From: Pantoea agglomerans NBRC 102470
GTDB taxonomy: Bacteria > Pseudomonadota > Gammaproteobacteria > Enterobacterales > Enterobacteriaceae
NCBI RefSeq assembly: GCF_001598475.1
Contig: NZ_BCZA01000016.1
Location: forward strand, 1-39,430
Direction of reading: 5' to 3'
Length of the DNA: 39,430 nt
This document shows, piece after piece, positions 1 to 7,963 of this stretch (position 1 is its first letter; each line of letters opens with the position of its first letter). Under the pieces are notes generated by a model that did no database searches, had not been told where the DNA came from, and worked only from the letters and a program-made list of their open reading frames with translations. Made by a program: the position numbers and the translations under genes.

Positions 1-358
1 TAGCCCTTTCAGCAGCAGAGGCGCTCAGGCCTCCACTCTCGTGCCCTTTTTAACAATTCACACTGAAGTTTCAGAGCAGGCCGGGGCCGGGCAGGGGCAG
101 GCAATCCGCAGCGCTGAACAGAATGAGTCTGCCAGGAGAGCCCGCAGGACGCGGGCGAAAGGCGGGGCGGCACGGGATGTGCCATCCCCGGCGGTCCGTC
201 AGGCAGAGGCATGACGTGAAGGAACCGCGCAGCGGCGCGAGGACCGCCAGCCCCTGCCCGGCACCAGACTGCGTTATCACCTGTCGCTTAACTGACTGAC
301 ATTACCGCTGTGCGGGCCTTTTTTATGGGAAAGATGCTGATTTGCGAGGCGTCTTGCG
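1..358. other. GC-rich intergenic stretch, no convincing gene
   Basis: No credible gene is seen here. Open frames exist on the minus strand, but their products are rich in Pro, Arg, Cys and Ala with no recognisable domain, as expected for GC-rich noncoding DNA. In E. coli prfC lies downstream of yjjG; it is not visible in these 358 bases. The stretch from about 80 to 265 is strongly GC-rich and holds several inverted repeats. A weak 4-bp hairpin followed by TTTTTT at 319-325 could act as a plus-strand terminator. Confidence 0.5.
86..262. repeat. Inverted-repeat-bounded GC-rich element
   Basis: GCCGGGCAGGGGC at 86-98 is matched by its exact reverse complement at 250-262. Nested inside is a second inverted pair, GGCGGTCC at 190-197 and GGACCGCC at 241-248, and a local hairpin GGCAC/GTGCC lies near 169-183. 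The nesting suggests a foldable RNA or an interspersed intergenic repeat. Identity is unknown. The inverted repeats are read directly from the sequence; any function is speculative. Confidence 0.4.
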
Positions 359-1039
359 TTAGCCGATGAGCAGCGCTTCCAGTTCGCCCAGTGATTTGAC
401 CTGCCAGGTGGGCTTAATATGTTCCGGCAATGGCCGGGTGCCATGATCGAGCCAGCAGGTTTTAATACCGGCATTCATGCCGCCCAGAATGTCTGACTCT
501 GGCGTATCACCCACCATCAGCACCCGCTCACGATCCGGGTTGCCCATCAGATTCAGTGCGTAATCAAAAATCTCTGGCGCCGGTTTTGGCTGGCCGACCT
601 GCTCGGAGATTACCAGCGCCGAGAAGTAATCACGAAAACCGGTGCGCTCCAGACGCGTCTGCTGCAGCGCAGTAAAACCGTTGGTGATGATGCCCATTTT
701 CACCCGGCCATGCAGTTGGTTCATCAGGCTGACCGCGCCCGGCAGCGGCGTGCAGATCTCTCCCATTGCGCTGAGGAAGCCGCTGTTGAGGATCTCCGGC
801 GCAACGCTGAGCTTTTCGCTCCAGTGATTGAAACGCTGAGTCTGCAGCTGTAACGCGGAGATAGCACCGTTCTGATAATCGACCCACAGCGGCTTGTTTA
901 TCGCCTGATAATCGCTGTAATCCTGGTCGGTGAACTGCACGTCATAACCGGCGAACAGGCGCTGCAAACCGGCATAGGCGTCGAAATGAAAAAGGGTATC
1001 GTCGGCATCAAACAGGATGCAATCCCAGTTATCAATCAT
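359..1039 (-). CDS. yjjG: Pyrimidine 5'-nucleotidase (dUMP/noncanonical nucleotide phosphatase) YjjG
   Basis: A 226-residue cytosolic HAD-superfamily phosphatase. Motif I FDADDTLF sits near residue 10 and supplies the nucleophilic Asp. Motif II is GIITNG, and motif IV is [12 protein letters not shown]. The sequence follows E. coli YjjG closely (for example [12 protein letters not shown] and [12 protein letters not shown]), and the length is the same within one residue. YjjG dephosphorylates dUMP, dTMP, UMP and noncanonical pyrimidine nucleotides, cleaning the nucleotide pool. The start is supported by AAGGAG shortly upstream. It lies 18 bp downstream of rimI in the holD-rimI-yjjG order known from E. 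coli, so co-transcription is likely. Confidence 0.96.
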   Translation of the reverse strand: MIDNWDCILFDADDTLFHFDAYAGLQRLFAGYDVQFTDQDYSDYQAINKPLWVDYQNGAISALQLQTQRFNHWSEKLSVAPEILNSGFLSAMGEICTPLPGAVSLMNQLHGRVKMGIITNGFTALQQTRLERTGFRDYFSALVISEQVGQPKPAPEIFDYALNLMGNPDRERVLMVGDTPESDILGGMNAGIKTCWLDHGTRPLPEHIKPTWQVKSLGELEALLIG

Positions 1040-1057
1040 TAAAGCTCCTTAACACCG

Positions 1058-1498
1058 CTACGGCGTCAGTGCCATGAGAATGGCATCTTCACGGCCGCTG
1101 GCGGTGGGATAATAGTTGGGGCGACGACTGACCTGATTGAATCCAAGCTGCTCATAGAGCGCGATGGCGGGCAGGTTCGAGGCCCGCACTTCCAGCCACA
1201 GCGTCAGCACGTCGCGTTTGATCAACTCATCGATCAGATGCTGCAACAGCTGGCGGCCCAATCCCCGGCGCTGAAAAGCGGGATCGACCGCGATGTTAAA
1301 CAGCGAGGCTTCGTCCAGTACCACCTGCGTAATCGCAAAGGCGGCCATTTGGCCGTCAACGTCGAGACGTAAATTGATAAAGCGCTCGCCCTGATTGCTG
1401 GCAAACGTCTTTTCACTCCAGGGAAACGCGTGACTACGACACTCAATGGCGAAGGCCTGCGCCAGATCGTCAGGGGTGAGTAAAGAGATGGCTGTCAT
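1058..1498 (-). CDS. rimI: Ribosomal protein S18-alanine N-acetyltransferase RimI
   Basis: A 146-residue GNAT acetyltransferase that modifies the N-terminal alanine of ribosomal protein S18 (bS18) using acetyl-CoA. The acetyl-CoA loop is visible as RRGLGRQLL near residue 77. The segment HAFPWSEKTFASNQGER is almost identical to E. coli RimI, and NYYPTASGREDAILMAL forms the C-terminal active-site strand. The 5' end overlaps the 3' end of holD by 29 bp, an overlap also present in E. coli, so the two are probably translationally coupled. yjjG follows on the same strand. Confidence 0.96.
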   Translation of the reverse strand: MTAISLLTPDDLAQAFAIECRSHAFPWSEKTFASNQGERFINLRLDVDGQMAAFAITQVVLDEASLFNIAVDPAFQRRGLGRQLLQHLIDELIKRDVLTLWLEVRASNLPAIALYEQLGFNQVSRRPNYYPTASGREDAILMALTP

Positions 1499-1880
1499 GG
1501 TTACACATCTGTTGCCAGAGCGCGCGTTTGGCGACGCCGCTGCTGATCAGTTCATTGAAAGAGGCGCTGGTTAATGCCACGCCATTGAAAGTCTGTTCGC
1601 TCTCTACGCCGAGCAGCCAGCCCGCGCAGTTCAGCGTCTCCGGCAGCATTTGCAGCTGATCCGGTGTCACGGTCATTACCTGAGCGGGTTGCAGATTGAG
1701 GGCATGCAGCACATCGCGCATCAGCGGTTCATGCAAACCGGGGGGCGCGTCAGCGACAATAATTAACTGCGTGTCCGGTGCCAGCGTGACGGCAATTTCG
1801 CCCTGAAGCACGCGCGGGCGGCGCAGTTGGTACTGCGTAATTCCCATTTGCTGTAAAAGCCAGTCGCGCCTGGACGTCAT
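1470..1880 (-). CDS. holD: DNA polymerase III psi subunit HolD
   Basis: A 136-residue psi subunit of the DNA polymerase III clamp loader. Psi binds chi (HolC) and links the clamp loader to SSB. The N-terminus [22 protein letters not shown] matches the conserved psi start. The frame stays open upstream to 1952, but those residues are not psi-like, and the ATG at 1880 gives the usual family length (E. coli 137 aa). The end overlaps rimI by 29 bp. The gene is divergent from rsmC across a 106-bp gap. Confidence 0.94.
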   Translation of the reverse strand: MTSRRDWLLQQMGITQYQLRRPRVLQGEIAVTLAPDTQLIIVADAPPGLHEPLMRDVLHALNLQPAQVMTVTPDQLQMLPETLNCAGWLLGVESEQTFNGVALTSASFNELISSGVAKRALWQQMCNHDSHLFTHP

Positions 1881-1952
1881 GGTGTTACCTGTTCTGCTGC
1901 CTGAATGCGACGCTATGCTAGCAAACCCATCGAACATGCGCCAACAAACCAC

Positions 1953-1958
1953 TATAAT
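1953..1958 (+). promoter_or_regulatory. Candidate -10 element of rsmC promoter
   Basis: An exact TATAAT lies 28 bp upstream of the rsmC ATG in the holD/rsmC divergent gap. The matching -35 position (1930-1935, TCGAAC) agrees at only three bases, so this is a tentative sigma-70 promoter. Confidence 0.4.
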
Positions 1959-1986
1959 CCCCGCTCAGATCTTACAGGAGCCCTAC

Positions 1987-3018
1987 ATGTCTGCTTTTAC
2001 CCCGGCCAGCGAAGTCATTCTGCGCCACAGTGATGAATTTACCGCCCGCCATGTTTTATTTGCTGGCGATCTGCAGGATGACCTGCCCGCTCAGCTGGAA
2101 ACCGCCTCGTCGCGCGTTCACACCCAGCAATATCATCACTGGCAAAACCTGAGCCGCCGTATGGGCGAGCAGGCGCGTTACGGAATGGTTGCGCAGGCCG
2201 AAGATGTGCAGGGCTGCGATACCCTGGTCTACTTCTGGACCAAGAATAAGCCGGAAGTGCAGTTCCAGCTGCAGAACCTGCTGTCGCTGCTGCCGGTGGG
2301 CTGCGACGTGTTCGTGGTCGGTGAAAACCGCAGCGGCGTGCGCAGCGCCGAAGGCATGATGGAGTCATGGGTGAAGCTGGAGAAGATCGACAGCGCGCGT
2401 CGCTGTGGTCTCTACCACGGTCGCCTCGACAAACAGCCTGAATTCGATGCCAGCACTTTTGGTCACCAGTATCAGCTTGATGGTCTGACGATTCATACCC
2501 TGCCTGGCGTCTTCAGCCGTGACGGTCTGGATAGCGGCAGTGCCCTGCTGCTGTCGACCTTTACCCCACACACCAAAGGTAAAGTGCTGGATATGGGCTG
2601 TGGCGCGGGCGTGATTGCCGCCTCGCTGCCTGCCCGTTCGCCTAAAGTGCGTCTGTGGCTGTGTGACGTGCACGCAGCGGCGATTGAAGCGAGTAAAGCG
2701 ACGCTGGCCGCCAATGGCATCGAGGGCGAAGTCTTCGCCAGCAACGTCTTCTCTGACGTGACCGGTCGTTTCGACATGATTATCTCTAATCCGCCCTTCC
2801 ATGAAGGCACTCAGACCAGCCTCGACGCCGCACAGGCGCTGATTCGTGGTGCGGTGAAGCACCTGAATACCGGCGGCGAACTGCGTATCGTTGCCAACAC
2901 CTTCCTGCCCTATCCGCAGGCGCTGGATGAAGCCTTCGGCAGCCATGAAGTCATCGCGCAAACCGGCCGCTTTAAAGTTTACCGTGCCGTCTATGGTCGC
3001 GGTGCCAAAACGCGCTAA
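1987..3018 (+). CDS. rsmC: 16S rRNA (guanine-1207-N2)-methyltransferase RsmC
   Basis: A 343-residue SAM-dependent methyltransferase that makes m2G1207 in 16S rRNA within assembled 30S subunits. It has two tandem Rossmann-like halves. The N-terminal half is degenerate; the C-terminal half carries motif [13 protein letters not shown] near residue 200 and the catalytic motif [10 protein letters not shown] near residue 267. The length equals that of E. coli RsmC. The ATG at 1987 is preceded by CAGGAG at 1975-1980. The frame extends upstream to 1879, but those residues are not RsmC-like. Confidence 0.97.
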   Translation: MSAFTPASEVILRHSDEFTARHVLFAGDLQDDLPAQLETASSRVHTQQYHHWQNLSRRMGEQARYGMVAQAEDVQGCDTLVYFWTKNKPEVQFQLQNLLSLLPVGCDVFVVGENRSGVRSAEGMMESWVKLEKIDSARRCGLYHGRLDKQPEFDASTFGHQYQLDGLTIHTLPGVFSRDGLDSGSALLLSTFTPHTKGKVLDMGCGAGVIAASLPARSPKVRLWLCDVHAAAIEASKATLAANGIEGEVFASNVFSDVTGRFDMIISNPPFHEGTQTSLDAAQALIRGAVKHLNTGGELRIVANTFLPYPQALDEAFGSHEVIAQTGRFKVYRAVYGRGAKTR

Positions 3019-3100
3019 GGGTTTTTCCTGCCGTTAACTGCTTTGCCGGGCTGAAAACGTTGCTTTTTACAGCGATCGTTTCAGCCCGACGAAATAGTTG

Positions 3101-3128
3101 TTGACGCAAAGAGTAAAATCTCTAGAAT
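3101..3128 (+). promoter_or_regulatory. Sigma-70 promoter of the tRNA-Leu operon
   Basis: A -35 TTGACG at 3101-3106 and a -10 TAGAAT at 3123-3128 are separated by 16 bp, followed by a GC-rich discriminator (GCGCCTCCG). This is the usual architecture of a strong, stringently controlled stable-RNA promoter. Transcription would start near 3136, about 34 bp before the first tRNA. Confidence 0.8.
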
Positions 3129-3169
3129 GCGCCTCCGTGGTTGTAACATTCTCAAGGTGTTACGGGTAT

Positions 3170-3256
3170 GCGAAGGTGGCGGAATTGGTAGACGCGCTAG
3201 CTTCAGGTGTTAGTGTCCTAACGGACGTGAGGGTTCAAGTCCCTCTCTTCGCACCA
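3170..3256 (+). tRNA. tRNA-Leu(CAG), copy 1
   Basis: An 87-nt class II tRNA with encoded CCA. The acceptor stem GCGAAGG pairs with TCTTCGC (one G-U), the anticodon is CAG in CTTCAGGTG, and the T arm is GAGGG-TTCAAGT-CCCTC. The long variable arm has a perfect GTCC/GGAC stem with a TAAC loop. It closely resembles E. coli leuQ/P/V. Confidence 0.97.
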
Positions 3257-3286
3257 AAATCACAAGTTTCATATCGCGAGCACTGC

Positions 3287-3373
3287 GCGAAGGTGGCGGA
3301 ATTGGTAGACGCGCTAGCTTCAGGTGTTAGTGTCTTAACGGACGTGAGGGTTCAAGTCCCTCTCTTCGCACCA
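3287..3373 (+). tRNA. tRNA-Leu(CAG), copy 2
   Basis: This is identical to copy 1 except for one C-to-T change in the variable arm (GTCT instead of GTCC), which turns one C-G pair into a U-G wobble. It follows copy 1 after a 30-nt spacer. Confidence 0.97.
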
Positions 3374-3401
3374 TTGCGGTGATATGAACAGACAACTCGA
3401 T

Positions 3402-3488
3402 GCGAAGGTGGCGGAATTGGTAGACGCGCTAGCTTCAGGTGTTAGTGTCTTAACGGACGTGAGGGTTCAAGTCCCTCTCTTCGCACCA
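3402..3488 (+). tRNA. tRNA-Leu(CAG), copy 3
   Basis: Identical to copy 2 and separated from it by 28 nt. The three copies form one operon equivalent to leuQPV, downstream of the promoter at 3101-3128. Confidence 0.97.
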
Positions 3489-3541
3489 ACGTTGTCATCT
3501 TCAGGCCTTTCCCGCTCATCTCTTCTGTTCCCCTGTAGTTT

Positions 3542-3618
3542 CGTTTTACCCCCTGCTCGTTTTACCTTTTCCAGTTGTTCTGTTTTCCGGTCGCTTTACC
3601 TTTTCCAGCCGCTTTACC
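3542..3618 (+). repeat. Pyrimidine-rich repeats downstream of tRNA operon
   Basis: The 9-mer CGYTTTACC occurs four times (3542-3550, 3558-3566, 3592-3600, 3610-3618). Two copies extend to a longer unit ending TTTTCCAG. The tract is C/T-rich on the plus strand with no obvious hairpin. A C-rich, G-poor RNA after a tRNA operon is compatible with Rho-dependent termination, but that is inference. Confidence 0.5.
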
Positions 3619-3649
3619 CCGTTCGCCGGTTTTAACCACTCCGCTTATG

Positions 3650-3934
3650 TTAATTCAGATGAAAATTCACAGAGACAGCCGCCAGTCCGCCCGCTAACGC
3701 CAGACAGGATGGCAGCAGCAGATAGTGACGCAGCCGCTGGTTAAACAGCATCACAACTGTCAGCAGCAGCGCAACCGTCATCACCATCCGCCACTGGCTG
3801 AAGCTCGGTTCCCATAAGGCGAACAGCGGCAGCGCAATGCACGGCAGCAACACGCCCCACGCACTATCCAGCTTTTTACCCAGTGCCCAACTGACTCCCC
3901 ACAGGCCGCAGGCCGCGATAATCGCTATCCCCAT
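3650..3934 (-). CDS. yjjZ: DUF1435 small inner-membrane protein (YjjZ-like)
   Basis: A 94-residue, very hydrophobic protein with about three membrane segments. The C-terminal half (QWRMVMTVALLLTVVMLF followed by QRLRHYLLLPSCLALAGG) is characteristic of the DUF1435 family, which includes E. coli YjjZ. As in E. coli, it sits between the tRNA-Leu operon and fhuF. A strong Fur box lies 17 bp upstream of its start, so iron-repressed expression is expected. The molecular function is unknown. The ATG at 3934 is preceded by GAGG. An alternative later start could shorten the N-terminus. Confidence 0.85.
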   Translation of the reverse strand: MGIAIIAACGLWGVSWALGKKLDSAWGVLLPCIALPLFALWEPSFSQWRMVMTVALLLTVVMLFNQRLRHYLLLPSCLALAGGLAAVSVNFHLN

Positions 3935-3950
3935 GACACCAACCTCAAAT

Positions 3951-3969
3951 GATAAGCATTCCCATTATC
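3951..3969 (-). promoter_or_regulatory. Fur box upstream of yjjZ
   Basis: Read on the minus strand, GATAATGGGAATGCTTATC matches the 19-bp Fur consensus GATAATGATAATCATTATC at 15 of 19 positions, with both outer half-sites intact. It ends 17 bp before the yjjZ start. Confidence 0.8.
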
Positions 3970-4165
3970 ATATGACAGTTTTGCCTGCTCTGCAGCCTGT
4001 TTTTGTCACGCCCGGCAACGAAGATGACAGACCAGTTGGAAAATGCTAGATTGCGGCCGATAACACCTTTAATAACAGCAACAGCAATAATTTGCTCATT
4101 GTCTGGCAGAACCTGGTTTTGCTGGCGTGCGCTTTGGTATTTCAGGGTCGTCACGAGTACTTATA

Positions 4166-5263
4166 ATGAAATTACAATCTTATGAAGAACTGAAACAGAG
4201 TAAATACCGGCTTTCAGTGATGCTTTTTCTGTTTCTGAATATCGCCGTTTCGCTATTTCATCTGCTGCCAATAATGAACAGTGAGCAAAGTGAGACGACC
4301 CTGCCGGTAATGAGTGTCGCGGCCTTTAGCGGCATCATGTTAATTGCTCTTTTAATATGGCCTAAAGTAAAACTTCCCCTGTTAAATCCTGTGGCGCTGC
4401 TGCTGGGAATGCTCTGGGCCTGGCATATTAATTATCGCTTTCATCAGGTGTTCTATTTTGATGGTGGCTTTCTTATTATCAGTTTGATTAGTGTGTTATT
4501 TATCAGTGCCATCGCCCTGAGCGACTATCTGGGGGCTTTTTGTCTGCATGTCACGCCACCGGTGCTCACCGTTTTATTGCTCGACAATGCGCAGCACCTG
4601 CCACTGATCCTGCTGACCATTACGCTGCCGCTGATTGGTTTTTCACTACAGCATCTGATGCGCCGCCGTGCCGACAACTTTACTCTGCGCCTGATGCATC
4701 AGCTCTACGAAGAGAAAGAGACATTCAGCGACCTCAGCATGCTCGACCCGCTGACCGGGCTTTATAACCGTCGTGGTCTTAAGAACCGGCTCGATAATAT
4801 TCTGGAAAACCATGCTGGCAGCCACTATGTGCTGCTGCTGGATATCGATCACTTTAAGTCCTATAACGATAATTACGGGCATGCGATGGGCGATCAGGCG
4901 CTGGCGCGGGTCTCTGTCGCAATTCGTGATGCGGTGCGTTCACGCGATGTTGTCACCCGCTATGGCGGCGAAGAGTTTCTGGTATTGATGACCAATGTGA
5001 ACGGCTCGATCGCCATGAAACTGGCAGAGCGAATCCGTCAGTACGTGCTGGATTTAGAAATTCCTCATCTTTTCAATGAAACCGTTTCAACCCACGTCAC
5101 CATCAGTGCCGGCATCGCGCCTATTTATGATAATGAATTTGACCTGGCGGTCGCCAATGCTGACAGCGCATTATATGTGGCTAAAAATCAGGGCCGGAAT
5201 ACCATTCTCGCCTGGGAAGATTTACCCCGAAAACAGCATCAGACCGCCAGTGAACATGCATAA
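4166..5263 (+). CDS. Membrane-anchored GGDEF diguanylate cyclase
   Basis: A 365-residue protein that should make cyclic di-GMP from two GTP at the inner membrane. The N-terminal 170 residues are hydrophobic, with roughly six to seven membrane segments and no recognised sensor family. The GGDEF domain begins at DPLTGLYNRR (about residue 194). The signature is RYGGEEF with GGEEF at 267-271, so the cyclase should be active. An RxxD inhibitory site (RSRD, 258-261) lies exactly five residues upstream, so product feedback inhibition is expected. No EAL domain is present. The ATG at 4166 is chosen over an upstream GTG at 4127; its ribosome-binding site is weak. It sits between two Fur-regulated genes. 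Confidence 0.93.
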   Translation: MKLQSYEELKQSKYRLSVMLFLFLNIAVSLFHLLPIMNSEQSETTLPVMSVAAFSGIMLIALLIWPKVKLPLLNPVALLLGMLWAWHINYRFHQVFYFDGGFLIISLISVLFISAIALSDYLGAFCLHVTPPVLTVLLLDNAQHLPLILLTITLPLIGFSLQHLMRRRADNFTLRLMHQLYEEKETFSDLSMLDPLTGLYNRRGLKNRLDNILENHAGSHYVLLLDIDHFKSYNDNYGHAMGDQALARVSVAIRDAVRSRDVVTRYGGEEFLVLMTNVNGSIAMKLAERIRQYVLDLEIPHLFNETVSTHVTISAGIAPIYDNEFDLAVANADSALYVAKNQGRNTILAWEDLPRKQHQTASEHA

Positions 5264-5394
5264 TTAAACGTAACGCCATCGGTAATCACTGAAGCTTCGG
5301 CGCGATATGCCCGGCTCTCTGCTGCTCTGCCCGATCGGATAACTGACCTCAACCCCGCCGTTTTCCCACCCGCAACGACGATTTTTTACACGAC

Positions 5395-5423
5395 TTGTAG
5401 AGTTAATCAATAACGATTATCAT
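5395..5423 (+). promoter_or_regulatory. Candidate fhuF promoter
   Basis: A -35 TTGTAG at 5395-5400 and a -10 TATCAT at 5418-5423 are separated by 17 bp. The -10 lies inside the Fur box, which is the expected geometry for repression by Fe-Fur. Confidence 0.6.
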
Positions 5424-5427
5424 TTGC
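5409..5427 (+). promoter_or_regulatory. Fur box upstream of fhuF
   Basis: AATAACGATTATCATTTGC matches the Fur consensus at 14 of 19 positions and covers the predicted fhuF -10 element. fhuF is a known Fur-repressed gene in E. coli. Confidence 0.8.
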
Positions 5428-5456
5428 TTTCTTATCTACACTTTTCGCGAGTCGTC

Positions 5457-6251
5457 ATGGCAACCGTTTCAGCTCAGGAACAGCGTTTTAACGCTCAGTC
5501 GATGATCTTCCGGCAGAATGACCGTCCACTGGCGGAAAGTCTGCATGAGCGGCTGCAACAACAGCGCAGCTATCTGCTTGAATCGACGAAGCTCAGCCAG
5601 CCTGCTCCGCGCGACACGCTGCCCCTCGCCGCCTGGTCACAATCAGAAGCCTTTACCCCAATTATTCAGCGCTACAGCGATTATCTCTATCGCGATCATC
5701 CTGATGCGGTTCGTGAAGCGAAACCGGTGCTGTCACTCTGGGCGCAATGGTATTTTGGCCTGCTGCTGCCAACACTGATCATGGCGCTGTTGCAGGAGTC
5801 GCGTGCGCTGGACTGCTCGCCAGAGCATATCCGCGTCGGTTTTCATGAAAATGGTCATCCGGCCACTTTCTGGATCGATGTGCAGGAGGATGAAGAAGCG
5901 CGCTACCTTAACCCTCAGCAGCGTATCGATCGGCTGATTCAGCAGCATCTGATCCCGGTGGTCAATGGTATTACGCAGCATGGTGATATCAACGCCCGAC
6001 TCATCTGGAACAATATGGGCTACTCATTCCAGTGGTTCCTGGGTGAACTGAAAAGCCAGATCGATGAATCGCTGGTGCTGCAACTGGAGCAGGCGCTGTT
6101 CTTCAACCAGCGGCTGCTGGATGGCAGCGAAAACCCGCTCTACCGCACCATGATCCCGCGCAACGGCGAACTGGTCCGGCGCAGCTGCTGCCAGCGTTAT
6201 CGCATTCCCGATGTCGAACAATGCGGCAACTGCACCCTGAGCGGCAGCTAA
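5457..6251 (+). CDS. fhuF: Siderophore-iron reductase FhuF
   Basis: A 264-residue ferric iron reductase that releases iron from hydroxamate siderophores in the cytoplasm or at the inner membrane face. The C-terminus has the unusual 2Fe-2S ligand pattern C244-C245-x10-C256-x2-C259 (SCCQRYRIPDVEQCGNC). The ATG at 5457 gives the normal family length (E. coli about 262 aa). The frame also opens at a TTG at 5424, but that codon lies inside the Fur box. Fur box and promoter are immediately upstream. Confidence 0.95.
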   Translation: MATVSAQEQRFNAQSMIFRQNDRPLAESLHERLQQQRSYLLESTKLSQPAPRDTLPLAAWSQSEAFTPIIQRYSDYLYRDHPDAVREAKPVLSLWAQWYFGLLLPTLIMALLQESRALDCSPEHIRVGFHENGHPATFWIDVQEDEEARYLNPQQRIDRLIQQHLIPVVNGITQHGDINARLIWNNMGYSFQWFLGELKSQIDESLVLQLEQALFFNQRLLDGSENPLYRTMIPRNGELVRRSCCQRYRIPDVEQCGNCTLSGS

Positions 6252-6345
6252 AAAGACTTAATTACGCTGAATTCTCCGTTTATCTCGTTTACAGGCACTG
6301 AGGCTTGTGGCAATTTTTACGCCTTCGATCAGCCTGGAGATAAAG

Positions 6346-6810
6346 ATGAGCCTGGAGTCCGTGCGCCAGTTCTTCGCCGAACACGCCCCTGAAATTGAAA
6401 TTATTGAACTGGCCGAAAGCACTGCGACGGTCGGGATGGCTGCCCGCGCCCATGGCGTGACGCCAGGAGAGATTGCCAAGACCCTGTCACTGAAAGTAAA
6501 AAACGACGTGGTGCTGATTGTGACACGAGGCGATGCCCGGCTGGATAATCGCAAGCTGAAAGCGGCGCTGGGGGCGAAAGCACGAATGCTGAGCGTGGAC
6601 GAGGTGATTAACTGGACCGGCCATCCGGTGGGCGGCGTCTGTCCTTTCGGACTTGAGAACCCGCTGACCGTTTACTGTGATGTCTCACTGCGCAGTTTCG
6701 AGGAAGTCCTGCCCGCCGCCGGCGCTATCCACAGCGCCGTCCGCATTACCCCACAGCTGATGGCTGAACTGACTAACGCCCGCTGGATCGACGTGTGCGA
6801 AGCAATGTAA
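6346..6810 (+). CDS. YbaK/EbsC-family aminoacyl-tRNA deacylase-like protein
   Basis: A 154-residue protein of the YbaK/ProX editing superfamily, whose members hydrolyse mischarged aminoacyl-tRNAs such as Ala- or Cys-tRNA(Pro). Visible family features are EIAKTLSLKV (conserved Lys), the RGDARLDNRKL segment, and the GHPVGGVCPFG loop. The size and the loop match the YwhH-like branch rather than E. coli YbaK itself. Substrate is not predictable from sequence alone. The ATG at 6346 has GGAG six bases upstream, which favours it over the in-frame GTG at 6307. Confidence 0.88.
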   Translation: MSLESVRQFFAEHAPEIEIIELAESTATVGMAARAHGVTPGEIAKTLSLKVKNDVVLIVTRGDARLDNRKLKAALGAKARMLSVDEVINWTGHPVGGVCPFGLENPLTVYCDVSLRSFEEVLPAAGAIHSAVRITPQLMAELTNARWIDVCEAM

Positions 6811-6965
6811 TGCCGGGTATCAGCTCACACAAGCCCTGCACCTTCTGCCCGCGTCCTGATGCTGCTGACAAACTGACGGATACTGTCAGCGTTTGATGGC
6901 CACAGCGATCTTCAGGAAACCGATCCGCCGCCGCCAGCACGCGGGCGAGTGAATCGCCCACGACA

Positions 6966-7952
6966 TCAGGATTTCAGGCGCTTAAATGCCTGTTCAATAA
7001 TCGATAACAGCAGCGTGTTGTCGACACGATGCAGCACATGCACCGATGCGCCGCACTGCTCAGGCACGCCGACAGTGAGCCGAAGGGGCTGACGATAACG
7101 CCAGCTTTTGCCGCGCGTCGCACCGGGACGCAGTTCAATATCCACCCGATAATCGATGCCTGACGCAACCCGCTGATTCAGCAACCAGGCGACCACCAGC
7201 GCATCGTGGATCCAGCATCCCGCCAGCTGCCTGGTCGCCATCGAATAGTCGATCCACGGACGCAGCGTATCGCGCACAAATTCGGTCAGCGGATGATCGA
7301 CGGCGGTCAGGCGGGTCAAATCCTGCTGGGTCAGCAGCGTCTGCGTGGTGACATCCATCGGAACCAGCGTTACTGCTGCACCACTGTGCAACACCTGATG
7401 GGCCGCTTCCGGATCCAGTCCAAAATTGGTGTCTTTGATATAATCATCCAGCGTAAACACACCGCCCATGATGACAATTTCCGCCACAGAATCGGCCATG
7501 GCGGGATAGCGCTGCATTGCCAGCGCCACATTCGTCAGCGGGCCAATCGCCACCAGGGTAATCTCGCCCGGATTGTCGCAAATCAGTTTGCCGATAGCGT
7601 CAGCAGCATCAAACGCATCCGCCGCGATATCCGCTGGCTGGCGCACGCCCTGCCACATCTTACCCAGCGCAAGCTGATTGACCCGGTTATCCAGCGTCTC
7701 GCGCCACGGCGCAGGATCTTCCTGTAGCGCCTGCGTCGCCCCCTGGATTACCGGGATAGATAATCCCAGCCGGACGATCAGATCTTTGGCGACGCGCGCG
7801 CCAACTTCACATGGCGTGTTACCGGCCACGGTGGTGATCAATTCCAGCGACAGTGCAGGTGAAGCTAAGGCCAGCGCAATCGCCAGCCCATCATCGGTGT
7901 TGGCACCCGCGATACCGTTGCCGGGATCGCAGTCAATAATAATTCTTTTCAT
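6966..7952 (-). CDS. Nucleoside hydrolase (inosine/uridine-preferring family)
   Basis: A 328-residue IUNH-family enzyme that splits ribonucleosides into base and ribose. The Ca-binding N-terminal motif is DCDPGN plus NTDDGLAIALAL, VAIGPLTNVALAM is the mid-domain signature, and WIHDAL supplies the late His-Asp pair. The usual EFN-x3-DPEAA active-site segment reads DTNFGLDPEAA, so the Glu is replaced by Asp and the loop before it is short. This suggests altered specificity compared with RihA/B/C. It lies 11 bp after the LacI regulator and has no clear Shine-Dalgarno sequence, so translational coupling is likely. Together with the MFS gene it forms a nucleoside uptake and cleavage unit (inference). 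Confidence 0.9.
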   Translation of the reverse strand: MKRIIIDCDPGNGIAGANTDDGLAIALALASPALSLELITTVAGNTPCEVGARVAKDLIVRLGLSIPVIQGATQALQEDPAPWRETLDNRVNQLALGKMWQGVRQPADIAADAFDAADAIGKLICDNPGEITLVAIGPLTNVALAMQRYPAMADSVAEIVIMGGVFTLDDYIKDTNFGLDPEAAHQVLHSGAAVTLVPMDVTTQTLLTQQDLTRLTAVDHPLTEFVRDTLRPWIDYSMATRQLAGCWIHDALVVAWLLNQRVASGIDYRVDIELRPGATRGKSWRYRQPLRLTVGVPEQCGASVHVLHRVDNTLLLSIIEQAFKRLKS

Positions 7953-7963
7953 ATTTTTATAGG

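Noticed and set aside
71..280. Small minus-strand frames in the GC-rich left end
   Set aside because: Composition (Pro, Arg, Cys, Leu) is typical of noncoding GC-rich DNA, with no supporting ribosome-binding site.
2365..2961. 198-residue minus-strand frame inside rsmC
   Set aside because: Antisense shadow of a clear RsmC gene; no family resemblance.
3098..3635. Long frames encoding repeated VAELVDALASGVSVLTDVRVQ peptides
   Set aside because: They are translations of the three tRNA-Leu genes; the sequence is fully explained by tRNA structure.
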